Source: Conus ventricosus (Eukaryota > Mollusca > Gastropoda > Neogastropoda > Conidae). From it: DNA of 64,000 nt. The stretch is taken from assembly GCA_018398815.1 (NCBI GenBank), contig CM031626.1:43877477-43941476 (forward strand), in the 5' to 3' direction. Shown piece by piece: positions 23,326-33,504 of this stretch (within the stretch, counting starts at the first letter, position 1; every line of letters begins with the position of its first letter). The notes under the pieces were generated by a model. That model was not told the DNA's origin. It worked only from the letters and a program-made list of their open reading frames with translations, and searched no databases. The position numbers and the translations under genes were made by a program.

Positions 23326-25175
23326 TTCTCTCTCCCCTGCTGCGGACTTTGAGAGGATGTGTTGGATTTGCTTTGGTTTTTGTACGGGAACAGCCCAATA
23401 ATTTCATTCCTCATGTTTAAAAACATTAAAAAAAAATCCTTCCCAAAGAGTAGACTTCAAAATTGAAAAAAACCAACTGTACAAACCTTTTAGAAAAGGG
23501 TTTCAAAAAAAACGGAATCTCTCTTATTTTTGCGAAAATTTGGGGGCCTGCCCCCCTCTAAACTCATAAAAAAGCAAAACAAATTGTCAGGTACTCAAAT
23601 GCTCGTCAAGTTTTGTCAGCTTAAAAATCTCCCACTGTTTTTGTTCTGCCATGATTAAAATATTATATAAACAAAACCAACCTTCAAAAAACCCCCGGTA
23701 AATATCTTCTCCTACACCACACACCTTCAATGACAAACAACCCGGTTTCTGAGTGGGGGGGCCAAAAGTGGGAGTGACACTAAACATCAAAACATTCCTA
23801 ACACACTGGCGCGCTGTCAACTGAAAGAATACGCCCCCCCCTCACCCCCCACCCCTCACCTGGCAACCCCCCCTCTCCTGCTTTTTTTGATTTTTTGGTC
23901 GTTTGGTGCGCTGTGTGAACGAAGGTACACGTCCGCTAGCTGTAAATTAAGCGAGGTTTCGGCCTCACCCATCTGTTAACATATTTTTTGTAGGTTAGAA
24001 ATTAGTCAAATAAGTGTGGGGGATTTTTTGTTAAAAATAAAAACTTTTTTCGCCTAATATAAAACACGTTTTTAAAAAGCTAACTTGTTTTTTCCCTTGA
24101 ACCAACAATTTTTTAAAATTTACCGTTCTTTTCCAAAAGCTTTAGTTCACTTTTTCTTTTTTCTAAAAAAACAATCTCCCCCGGTTTCACAACATCAGTT
24201 AAAGTAAAATTATGGCCTCGAATAACAACCCGTTCTTCAGAAACTTTTAGCCATTTTAAAATAACACAAGTAAAACACGTGGTCACAAACAGAGCGCAAG
24301 CCCCAAAGAAACCCAAAAGGGCGCCTAGTCTGCACGGACAGCCTCTTTTCGATGTGTCGACGTGGAAATCATTTTCATGAAACCCCTTTGAAAACCCGGG
24401 GCCGAGTGTCTTCTTTCACAACATGCTTCGCCACCTTCAAGACAACTCCAGTTAAGCGCAATAGAACAGGAAAGAGGCGGCTCTCGCTGTATAGCGGGAA
24501 AACTGTTAGTCACCCCCGCTTGGGGGGCAACATGTGAATATTTGGGCTTGCCTTCACTGACTATCAACTAATTCTTTCAAAAAATTTTCTTAACATGCAG
24601 TTAAAGAAAAACTTATACCCTCGAAAACAAAACCTGTTCTTCGAAAATTTTTAGCCTTTTTAAAATAACAAAGTAAAACCCCAAAAGGGGGTCAAAAACA
24701 GAGCGCAGTAAAAACACACACCTTCTTGAGTAGTGGCCAAAACACAATGCCCGCCCCAGTTGTGTGGGTGACACCCCTCGATCTGTTTGTCACGGGAAAT
24801 CTAATTTTCTGATGCAATGTGGTGTAACCACTGAGTGTGCTTGTTTAAAAAAGCACAGGCTGGGTGCAAACTGCCGCACCGTTTAATGATCAGATTTCCC
24901 CCCGTGTACAAATTTTGTAGGGGAATTAGTCGAAGGTGGGGCGGATTTTTTTCTTTTAATTGAGGGGAAAAAGAGTGGTGTGTGTTGTGTGTGGTTGTCT
25001 GTCTGCCCCCCTCTCTCCTGTCTCTCTTTTTTGTCTCTCTCTTCTCTTCTGTCTGCCGGTGTTTCTCTCCCCCTCTCCCCCCTTCCCCCACGGAAAAGGC
25101 GTTTTTTTAGGCCACTTTCCCCCCAAAAATTGGGGAGGAGCAAGTGGCCCAGAACAGAAATTTCCCTGTTCCAAG
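23326..25175. other. Homopolymer-rich sequence with a diverged internal duplication
   Basis: About 24,090-24,320 and 24,580-24,720 share blocks such as CCTCGAATAACAACCCGTTC, TTAGCC, TTTTAAAATAACA and ACAGAGCGCA, suggesting a ~480-bp duplication with heavy divergence. The minus frame at 24,316-24,113 (67 residues, with a hydrophobic start GACALFVTTCFTCVIL) is not recognised and is not intact in the second copy. Runs of A, T, G and C are unusually frequent. Confidence 0.5.
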
Positions 25176-25884
25176 GGGGCACAGATTTAAAAAATGCCAA
25201 AAAAGAATGTGTATGTGGTGTGCGCGCGCGACCGTGCGTGTATGTGAGTGGTGAGTGTTGTGTGTTCAAGCCCAGCTTCCTTACTATGGGAGCTCTTTAA
25301 TGATTCAGTTTGTCTTTTATGGTTTCCCCTTTCCCTTTAGCCAACATTGTCTTTAGTGTGAAAAAACATTGGGAGACCCCATTGAAAGGGAGACATGAGA
25401 ACCCATAATTACATGTCAGTGAAATTTACAGGAAAAGTAATGGGGCAAAAAACTTTTGAAAGATCTTTTCACATAGTAAAAAATTAGTGTGGGGGTATTT
25501 TTCAAAAAGTACTTAAAAAGTCAGATAGAACTGACTCCAAAATTTCCAAGTAAAAGTAATAATTAGTGATCTGTAATCTTGTGCGTTTAAATACCACACA
25601 CACACAAACAAAAAACAAACACACACCACAACACACACACTGCTTTGGAAACCAAAATGACACAAACTAGAAAACAACTCAAAAAAGTCAGAGCTGTTTC
25701 ATTCAAAAAATTTTTCCCGTTTTTTTTTTTTTTTAAACTCCATTTTGGTTAAAATACATGAAAAGTCAAAGGGGAACACTAGCATAAAATACATGAAAAA
25801 TAAAGGAATCCTAGCATGCACACATTTTGCACCAAAAAGCTAGCATTGAAAGTACACTTTTAAATCATAAATTTTAATGAAACA
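25176..25884 (+). repeat. Gap-flanking duplicated segment, copy 2
   Basis: Same order of landmarks as 20,664-21,400 (GGGGCACAGA, GTGCGCGCG, CAAGCCCAGCTTCC, CA block, poly-T, TTTAATGAAAC), but with many short indels and homopolymer changes. It continues past TTTAATGAAAC into AATGTATCCC, the point where copy 1 meets the gap. Confidence 0.9.
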
Positions 25885-27734
25885 ATGTATCCCAAATATT
25901 TTCCTAAACAATCTGAAACACAAATTCACACACAACCCTGCGCTTAAATAAAAAAAAAAATCTAGAAAAAGTGGTTTGTTTCCCCCAAGAAAATAACAAA
26001 AAAGTAAAAGGACAAGACACATGCATTTTAACCTCTTGGGTCTTTTTAAGGGAAAGAAAAAATTTTTCTTTAAATTGGTAAGTGATATTTTGGCCATCTG
26101 GCCCATAGCACAAATTTTCAAGATGATTTTTTTTTCTTTATTTTTATCTGACCCCTTTGAGGGGACAAAGATGAAACGAACTGGGAAAATAGAAAACTAT
26201 TTTAAGATGATTTTTTTCTCCAAGAAACTGTTTTAAAAAAAAAAATATTATTTTCAGATGATCTTTTTCTCCAGTATATCTTCAGCTTGTATCTGTTCCC
26301 TATGAGGGGACAAAAAGGAAGCAAAACTGTTAAAATTGAAAGTTTTTAAGATGAAAAATTTTCCCCCCCTACATACATTTGAGATTTTATTTTGGGCAAA
26401 AAAAACTGTGTCAGTGGGTTTTCCATGAAAATTGTCTGTCTTCCTCCCGTATTATTTTTCAAGTGGAGATTTGTAAAAAAAACAAAAAAAGAAAAAAAAC
26501 CCCTTTTTTATTTATATCTGTGGGCATTGTATTCTCGAGTTTTAAAAAAATTGATTCGAAATTCAGTGCACACTATTAAAATTCTACTATGTTTGTGTAT
26601 GTGATTCAAGAGCACTTGTTTTTCCCCGCAGTGCACACATGCTGGTTTATGTACACATGCATGAGCATACAATTAAAAAAGAATTCCCACAATGATGATT
26701 TAAAAAAGGAAAAATTAACTGCAAGGTAACACAGCGTACTGTATCAAAATGACACATCACTTTGCGTTACAACCCCCAAACAAAAATGATCAGTGCAAAA
26801 ATTGAAAACACAAACCCCACACAAAACCCCACACACCACACCCCACACAAACACAACAACACACACACCAACCACAACAAAATTTGATTGGATATAAGAA
26901 CATTTTTTTTCCCGCAGTGTTACCAATGAAACTGAGTTTTGCAAAAAGTGTGGTTTAAAAAAACACACCATTATTTAAAAAAGACTGGTTTACAAGAGAA
27001 AAAATTTCCTGAAAAAAATTTAAAAAAAGCTGTAAATGACAACACTATTTTGATTTTTGTGTTACCCATCAAGACAGACAATAAAAAATTTACACACGTT
27101 TTTTGAAAAAAACAGGGGGAAAAAGCACAACCTTACATTGAATGCATATTTCCAATCACTAATGCAAAAGGTATTAGTGAACTTCTTTTTCAGAACCAAA
27201 AAAAACAAATTTTAAGTGACAAGATGACTGCAAGTGAAAAAAATAGTAGGGGAAAATCTTGGTCATTTTGGGTGTTAAATGTGTACACACTTTAAAACTC
27301 CAACTTTGAGTTAAATTTGTTTCAAATTTTTAATTGCACACTGTGCGCAGATTAACCTACAGACATCAAGTAAAAATAGTTGTTATACATAATATTTTTA
27401 TTCTTATGAGAGAAAATTTTTTTTTTCACAGTAGTTAAAAAAACTGTCACATTAAAACAAAAAACATTCTAATGCCCTGCAGTTGAGGGGATCAAATATG
27501 TTTTGGATTTTTTAAAAACGGGATGTACCTTCCTTTTTTCTTTTTTTCCCCCCTTTTCCAACCACTCCCCCCCTTTCCTCAACCCTCTCCCGCCATAGAC
27601 AAAACTATTGTTTTATGTCAAGAGTTTTTTTGTTTTTTTTTAAAACTTTTGATGTTATTATTTGTTTTTGTTTTTATTTATTTATTTTTAAAATTTTTTT
27701 TTTGTTTTTTTGTTTTTGCTCTATTTTTCTACCA
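25885..27734. other. Low-complexity, probably error-rich sequence
   Basis: A/T-rich with many short homopolymers. Around 26,110-26,360 a block with TTCAAGATGATTTTTT and CCCCTTTGAGGGGACAAA recurs two to three times as a diverged ~100-bp tandem repeat. No gene is supported; frames of 60-93 residues are A/T-driven. Confidence 0.5.
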
Positions 27735-27893
27735 ATCAAAAACCCTGCTTTCAGCACAAAAACCCCCGCTTTTTAGAAACAAAAAACCCCCGCATTTTTA
27801 GCATCAAATACCCCTGCAGTTTCAGCATCAAATCCCCCGCAGTTTCAATCAAATACCCCCCGCGTTTCAAATCAAATCCCCCGCAGATTGTTT
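27735..27893 (+). repeat. ~22-bp minisatellite (CCCCCGCAGTTTCA)
   Basis: Six to seven degenerate units of the form ATCAAATCCCCCGCAGTTTC, with C-run length differences between copies. Confidence 0.85.
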
Positions 27894-28015
27894 CGTTTGT
27901 TTTTTCCCGTAATGAAAGACTGTTATATCAATAGATTTGGACAAAATTAAAAAAAAAAGTTCTTTAATTTTCTTTCTTTTTTTTTGCTCATGTTTGTGGC
28001 TTGTGGCCTTTAAGG

Positions 28016-28160
28016 TATGCACCTGCCAAGGAAAGCAAAAAATCCCCTGCGAAAGCAGAGGAAGAGGAAATAGTTCCTCAGTCTGAAGAGAAAAATATCT
28101 TTAAATGCGTGTCATGCAATTTTAATAAGAAATACAAACTTCATGATGTAATTATCTTTC
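28016..28160 (+). CDS. Possible internal exon, unknown protein
   Basis: A pyrimidine-rich stretch ending CCTTTAAG is followed by an open segment encoding a lysine/glutamate-rich region (APAKESKKSPAKAEEEEIVP) and then FKCVSCNFNKKYKLH, with a Cys-x2-Cys pair. The open stretch ends at AAAAAAGGCAAGT, which fits the AG|GCAAGT consensus of a GC-AG donor. I do not recognise the protein. Poor local sequence quality weakens the case; it may be chance. Confidence 0.25.
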
Positions 28161-28189
28161 TAAACTTTAAAAAAGGCAAGTATTTTTAG

Positions 28190-29168
28190 TTTCACTTGAT
28201 TACATAATGAAAAAAAACATGAAATGATGCAAGACCACAGACAGCACACAAAAAAAGTAAACCCACACACAAAAAGAGAACATGCTGAGAAAAAATAAAA
28301 GTTAATAAAATTTGTTTATAACTTTTTCCCTTTTGCATTTGATAATGAAAAAAACAATGTATGGCACCTCACACCCCTTCTTAACGCATAACCTGTGTGG
28401 GGGGTTGTTGTGTGTGTGTGGGGGGGGGGGGGGGGGTTTTACAATGGGGGTTTGATGCTTTGGTTTGGGCAACTCAGTTGTTTGTGGGAAATCTTCACTG
28501 TCACCAAGCCATGTTGCCCAGTATTAAAATTTTAAATTCCACATCTAAAATCAAAAAATTTCACGGAATAATGAAAACCCTGAATGACTGAATCTGATTT
28601 TTCCCCCCATGTTTCTTTGCTGCTGAAAGTGTGCAAAACACCGCAGCACCACACTTTAAATAAATTACAAAAAAAATTTGAAAAAGCTATGCCTTTTGAA
28701 TCAAAAAAAAAAATTTTTCAAGTCTTGTACATCTAGTGAATGCTGCTTCAATGTTGCATTATGAACATTTTAAAAAATTTAAACAGGAAATTTGAAAAAT
28801 TCCTTTGCTTTGAAAAACCGAGTGTTCCAGTTGGGGGGGGGTTGTGATTTTAATTCAGCACCCAGCCATCAAAAAACGCACTTATAGCTAAAGGTTTTGT
28901 GCATCTAATGGAAGGGTATGGCTTGCCCCGAGACAAGGAAATCACGAGTGTAGGTCAAATCCTTTAACCTTTCCCAAATTTTGGCGATGCGAGATTCACT
29001 CCCCATCTAACTTGTACTGTATTGATGTTCTTTTTTGCTTCGATCTTCTGCATGGGGCTGAAAAACAAGGCCAAACAACGAACGCGCCAGTGAAAGTAGA
29101 GAGGAAATGGCCGTCCCCGGGGGAAAAGGTCCCTTCCCCAATATGGAGGTTGCCATTCGCTTCGGTAG
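28190..29168. other. A/T-rich spacer
   Basis: Contains a GT/poly-G tract at about 28,405-28,436 and no supported gene. Confidence 0.5.
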
Positions 29169-29172
29169 AAAA

Positions 29173-29316
29173 TGACGTCATCGCCGAAACCTATAAAATA
29201 ACTCAAAAATCTTTGACCCCTGGCACCATCGGATATATTTCTCCCGTTTTTTTTCCTTTTTTTTTCATTTTTTTTTTTGCCGAAATGGCTAACTGCAACG
29301 GTGAGGTAGATAGCGG
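29173..29316 (+). promoter_or_regulatory. Candidate promoter and first exon
   Basis: A full CRE palindrome TGACGTCA (29,173-29,180) is followed 10 bases later by CTATAAAATA (29,191-29,200), a TATA-box match. A start codon stands at 29,285 and gives MANCN before ACGGTGAGG, which resembles a splice donor (exon end about 29,300). Spacing is right for a TATA promoter with a short leader. No downstream exon was identified and the minus frame over the same region (29,368-28,964) has no recognisable domain. Confidence 0.3.
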
Positions 29317-29696
29317 TGTTTGCCCCCATGAAGGGTGATAACAAAATTTTTAGGGGTTTGGGTTTCATTTTTTAAAATCACAGTACAGGTAAATCTTAAA
29401 ATTTGTTTGAAAAGAAGGAAAATTCATGAAATTCAGAGCAAAACTGATATATTTGGGAATATTTTTAAAAATGATTTCTGAAAAAATTGGGAAAAACTTT
29501 TGCGAAATTTTTAGAAAGATCTTTAACCCCTTGTGAAGTATTTTACCTCCCGAAAAAAACCCTAAGTAACTAACTAAAAAAAAATTGTTTTAGAAATCAT
29601 TTTTTGAACATGTGAAGTCCAAAAATTCCCTTTTTTCTTTTTTTGTTTTTTTTCAAGTTTGTTCAAAATGGTTTGGGTAAAACAGGCAAAATATTA

Positions 29697-29850
29697 ATTT
29701 TCGTGTGTCCAAACAAGAAGCTTTTGAGCTGGATTTTGAAATGATGTGCTTCAAAACAGAAGTCTTACATGTAAAAGTGTTTCCTTTGGCTGGCATTTTG
29801 AAATGATGTGACTTCAAACAGAATACTTAATGTATAAAGTGATTCTGCAG
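29697..29850 (+). repeat. Diverged ~77-bp tandem duplication
   Basis: Two adjacent units share GATTTTGAAATGATGTG / CATTTTGAAATGATGTG, then TTCAAACAGAA and TTA-ATGTA-AAAGTG. Confidence 0.75.
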
Positions 29851-30195
29851 ATTCAAGATGGACTGCAAAAAAAATCAGTCGCAGAATGTCCTTTTAATGT
29901 CATATGTTTTAAGAATATGCATGAATCAAGACAAATGCTATAGCAGTTTTTTTAACACACACCACAACCCCAAGAGAAAAAGCATGCACATGCGGTGCAC
30001 ACACACAACAAAAACATGCACCCAAAAGCAGCAACACCACAACAAAAACACATTTCAACAATCAAAAAGTTTACTCTGGTTGACCCCAAATACCGCTGGA
30101 TCTGGCGGCTTGCCGCTTTATGCCCGATTGCCTGTAAGGGAGTGGGGCCCCCCAGTTATAACTGATGACCCACATGCTTATATTGACCCCACATT

Positions 30196-30470
30196 TTGAG
30201 GTGACCCAACTTCTCTGTAGTGTGACCAACTTCTCTGTGTGTGACTACATTTTCTGTAGTATGACCTAACTTTTTTCTGTAGTGTGACCAACTTTCCCGG
30301 TATGACCTAACATTCTCTGTTGTATGACCTAACATTCTCTGTAGTGTGACCTAACATTCTCTGTAGTATGACCTAACATTCTCTGTAGTATGACCTAACA
30401 TTCTCGCAGTAGTTTGAGTTTGAACATAACATTTGAGTTTGAACATAACATTTGAGTTTGAACATAACAT
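30196..30470 (+). repeat. ~24-bp and 19-bp minisatellites
   Basis: Nine to ten units of TTCTCTGTAGTATGACCTAACA (30,196-30,410) are followed by three units of TTTGAGTTTGAACATAACA (30,411-30,470). Confidence 0.93.
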
Positions 30471-30632
30471 ACCATGTTATAATTTGGCATATATGCATAA
30501 GAGCCCTTTAAAAAAAAAAAAAAAGTAAACCCATTACTAAACGGTCCATATGGAACCTGCTAACTTCTTTTACTTTGTAGTGTTGGTATTTGTTTGGAAG
30601 CAGTATTCTTCCCAATGCTTATCAAGCTTGCT

Positions 30633-31490
30633 TTTGAAATTGTTAATGTTCCTGCAGTGACAATAGTGCTAGGTAGTGGTATTATAATTGTTAATGTTCC
30701 TGCAGTGACAATAGTGCTAGGTAGTGGTATTATAATTGTTAATGTTCCTGCAGTGACAATAGTGCTAGGTAGTGTTCCAAATATAATTGTTAATGTTCCT
30801 GCAGTGACAATAGTGCTAGGTAGTGGTAATATAATTGTTAATGTTCCTGCAGTGACAATAGTGCTAGGTAGTGTTCCAAATATAATTGTTAATGTTCCTG
30901 CAGTTACAATAGTGCTAGGTAGTGTTCCAAATATAATTGTTAATGTTCCTGCAGTGACAATAGTGCTAGGTAGTGGTAATATAATTTTAATGTTCCTGCA
31001 GTGACAATAGTGCTAGGTAGTGGTAATATAATTGTTAATGTTCCTGCAGTGACAATAGTGCTAGGTAGTGTTCCAAATATAATTGTTAATGTTCCTGCAG
31101 TTACAATAGTGCTAGGTAGTGGTAACATAATTGTTAATGTTCCTGCAGTGACAATAGTGCTAGGTAGTGTTCCAAATATAATTGTTAATGTTCCTGCAGT
31201 ACGTGCAGTGACAATAGTGCTAGGTAGTGGTAATATAATTGTTAATGTTCCTGCAGTGACAATAGTGCTAGGTAGTGTTCCAAATATAATTGTTAATGTT
31301 CCTGCAGTGACAATAGTGCTAGGTAGTGGTAATATAATTGTTAATGTTCCTGCAGTGACAATAGTGCTAGGTAGTGTTCCAAATATAATTGTTAATGTTC
31401 CTGCAGTTACAATAGTGCTAGGTAGTGTTCCAAATATAATTGTTAATGTTCCTGCAGTTACAATAGTGCTAGGTAGTGTTCCAAATATCA
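30633..31490 (+). repeat. 48/51-bp two-type minisatellite, open on both strands
   Basis: About 17 units of ATTGTTAATGTTCCTGCAGT + GACAATAGTGCTAGGTAGTG ending either GTAATATA (48 bp) or TTCCAAATATA (51 bp). Both lengths are multiples of three, so the plus strand reads VNVPAVTIVLGS + GNII or VPNII for long distances, and the minus strand is open for 183 residues (31,491-30,940). A one-base change of register near 30,987 and a 9-base insertion near 31,200 occur. The dual open frames follow from the unit and are not good evidence of a gene. Confidence 0.95.
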
Positions 31491-31504
31491 ATACCTGTTG
31501 GTAA

Positions 31505-32155
31505 AAGTGTCTGTGTGTTTAAAGATTAGATTCAACAAATGGCTGATCCAACTTCATAGGATGACCTCTGGCGTCAGAATCATTGTGAAAATAAATTACT
31601 GGAAGTTTGGCTCTCATAGTAGCCACGCAAAATCGTAAAGGTTTCTATTGTCTCACCTCTTACTCTCTGATATTCTAGGCTCGGCAGTTTAAGGAATTTC
31701 CATCTTTCTTTGTAAATCAAGTGACTCGGTCCAAGAATTTGTTCTGTGGTTCTTCCTCATACATTTTCTCTAAAAGTTCTGAACTTCTTCAAATTTGGAG
31801 ATCTCACCACATTACCATTTTGTAAAATTAGCCTAACTTAAGTTTTATAAAGTAGTGCCATTATGTCTTTGGTTCTGAACTGAGTACAGTATGATATCAT
31901 CCCAGATATTCTGTCTGCATTTTTAACAGTTGCAGTGATGTGCTGGTAAAAACAGATTAATGTCAACCAAGACTCCTGCATCCTTTTCAGCATCAGCAAA
32001 TGTGCATGTCACATCCATCCGTAGTATAGCCACAGTTCAGGTTATTTTTCCCAGTGTGATGTACCTGACTTTTCTTTTGAAACTATTGAACTTGATTTTC
32101 CAGTCCATAGAACAATTCCCTTGCTTAATTATACAATCCTGTACGTATGCAGATC
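31505..32155 (-). mobile_element. 5'-truncated LINE D (CR1/L2-like RT C-terminus)
   Basis: Minus-strand translation gives WKIKFNSFKRKVRYITLGK, then a degraded 'EKDAGVLVD' box, a broken 'ANRI-GMI' region, LYKTYVRLIL, NLKKFRTF, and LKLPSLEYQRVRGETIE. This is the order of the segment that follows the RT core in CR1- and L2-type LINEs. It is full of stops and lacks endonuclease and RT core, so it is an old truncated copy. Confidence 0.75.
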
Positions 32156-32179
32156 AACGAGGATGAGGCTGATGGAGAT

Positions 32180-32520
32180 GATGCTTTGGAGTTTCATTGT
32201 GGTCTGAGACCATTTGACAAGGCAATACTCTACACTTACTTTCAAACTATATGCCAGCGTCAACCAGACCCAAGAGATACAGACACCTGCAGAGCTGGTC
32301 AGGAAATGTAAGCAGCACTCTCACCGACGCAACCTTGAAGTGCATGAAACTTGGCTGTGTGGTTTCAGTCTTCCTGACTGAGCCCTTAGTAAACTCAACT
32401 TTGGATTGGAACCTGTTGTGACAGAAAAATCTGACAAACAGTTGGCTCAGATGGGAATCAAACCCTTCAACTTGCAGAGGTGAATGTGTGACACTAACCA
32501 CTTCACCATGGCAGCTGGTC
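32180..32520 (-). mobile_element. tRNA-derived SINE candidate
   Basis: The minus strand starts with a tRNA-like head: GCTGCCATGGTGAAGTGG (A-box-like TGGTGAAGTGG, about 32,507-32,490) and GGGTTTGATTCCC (B-box-like, about 32,464-32,450), followed by GAGCCAACTGTTTGTCAG and an unrelated body reaching about 32,180. The promoter boxes are spaced as in a tRNA. It differs from the SINE family at 32.57 and 61.2 kb. The tail end is not clear. Confidence 0.5.
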
Positions 32521-32566
32521 CTCCTTTTTTCACTTATATCTTTTCACTATGTATGAGTGTGTGTGT

Positions 32567-32926
32567 CCTTCAAAAGTGACTATAAACCGAGGTTCCGCAT
32601 TGCATCTTGCACACCCGTAAAATCCCATCACCAATTTTCGGAAGAGAAGGCCAGTTTGGCCGTTGGTATGGATGACACGTTACACATAGCATGCACCCTG
32701 CATGAGAAATGGAAAGAATGAAGAAAGTAAGGAAAATGAATGATCAATGTTGAACAATACTGACTGTATGACACGGGAAAACGACTGAATGAAGCGCCAG
32801 CTGGCAGCTCTTCAGTCAGCACTAACCAGGTAGGAATCCCGTTGTGTAAACGAGTGTGGATTGTAAAGCGCTTTGAGCTTGGTCTCTAGCCGAGCTATAA
32901 GTATTCATAATAATAATAATAATGTG
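32567..32926 (+). mobile_element. 5'-truncated SINE, copy 1
   Basis: From GTCCTTC at 32,567 to the (ATA/AAT)n tail, this matches the reverse complement of 60,690-61,095: ATAAACCGAGGTTC, GTAAAATCCCATCACCAA, GGCCAGTTTGGCCGTTGGTA, TGCATGAGAAATGGAAAGAA, GCGCCAGCTG, and the 3' end GTAAAGCGCTTTGAGCTTGG. Against the fuller copy it lacks the tRNA-like head and has small indels. The minus frame at 32,822-32,628 is a SINE shadow. Confidence 0.9.
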
Positions 32927-33500
32927 CGTGTGTGTGTGTGTGTGTGTGTGTAAAGAAAAGGAAACCTAAAACACCCCGGACTGGAAACTGACGCTACTCA
33001 GATTAAAATGTTGCCAATCAAGGAACAGCCCTGACACAATGAATGTCACCCCTTTGTCTTAATCATGCATCTCTCACTTTGTTCCCTTCAGAATGATGCT
33101 TGTTGGTTTACCTACACAGCACACTGTACTTCCAGGCCTTTTTTGGAGGGAACCACACTTTACATGAACTATCCAAAATCATTTTAAAATTTTAAAAAAT
33201 GTGATGGACACAGGTAAATGAAGTTGTAGCAAGTGTCTCCCAAGGTGCTCATTACCTTTGATGGAGTTTTTGTAATGCAGCACTGGTGCTGGAGGTTCTC
33301 CATCCTTTATCCCCAGGATTTCTGAGCAGGGTCGTACTTCGCGTTGTTACACATACACACACACATACCACCACACTGCAACCTGGACCAACACACACAA
33401 AGTCTTGCACGTCATAAATAGGTATATTCCACTACTGTGTTTCCATTCCATGAATGCATGACGCCCAAGTAAGGGAAGTGATCAGTGAGGGCGGTCAACA
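32927..33500. other. Spacer with (TG)n tract
   Basis: A TG microsatellite follows the SINE tail (about 32,925-32,951). The rest is unassigned, with CA-rich patches at 33,350-33,400 leading into the 35-bp array. Confidence 0.6.
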
Positions 33501-33504
33501 GACG

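Noticed and set aside
24113..24316. 67-residue minus frame with hydrophobic start
   Set aside because: Not recognised, in error-prone sequence, and broken in the diverged second copy at 24.58-24.72 kb.
28964..29368. 134-residue minus frame
   Set aside because: No domain seen; it overlaps poly-A/T tracts and the promoter-like block on the other strand.
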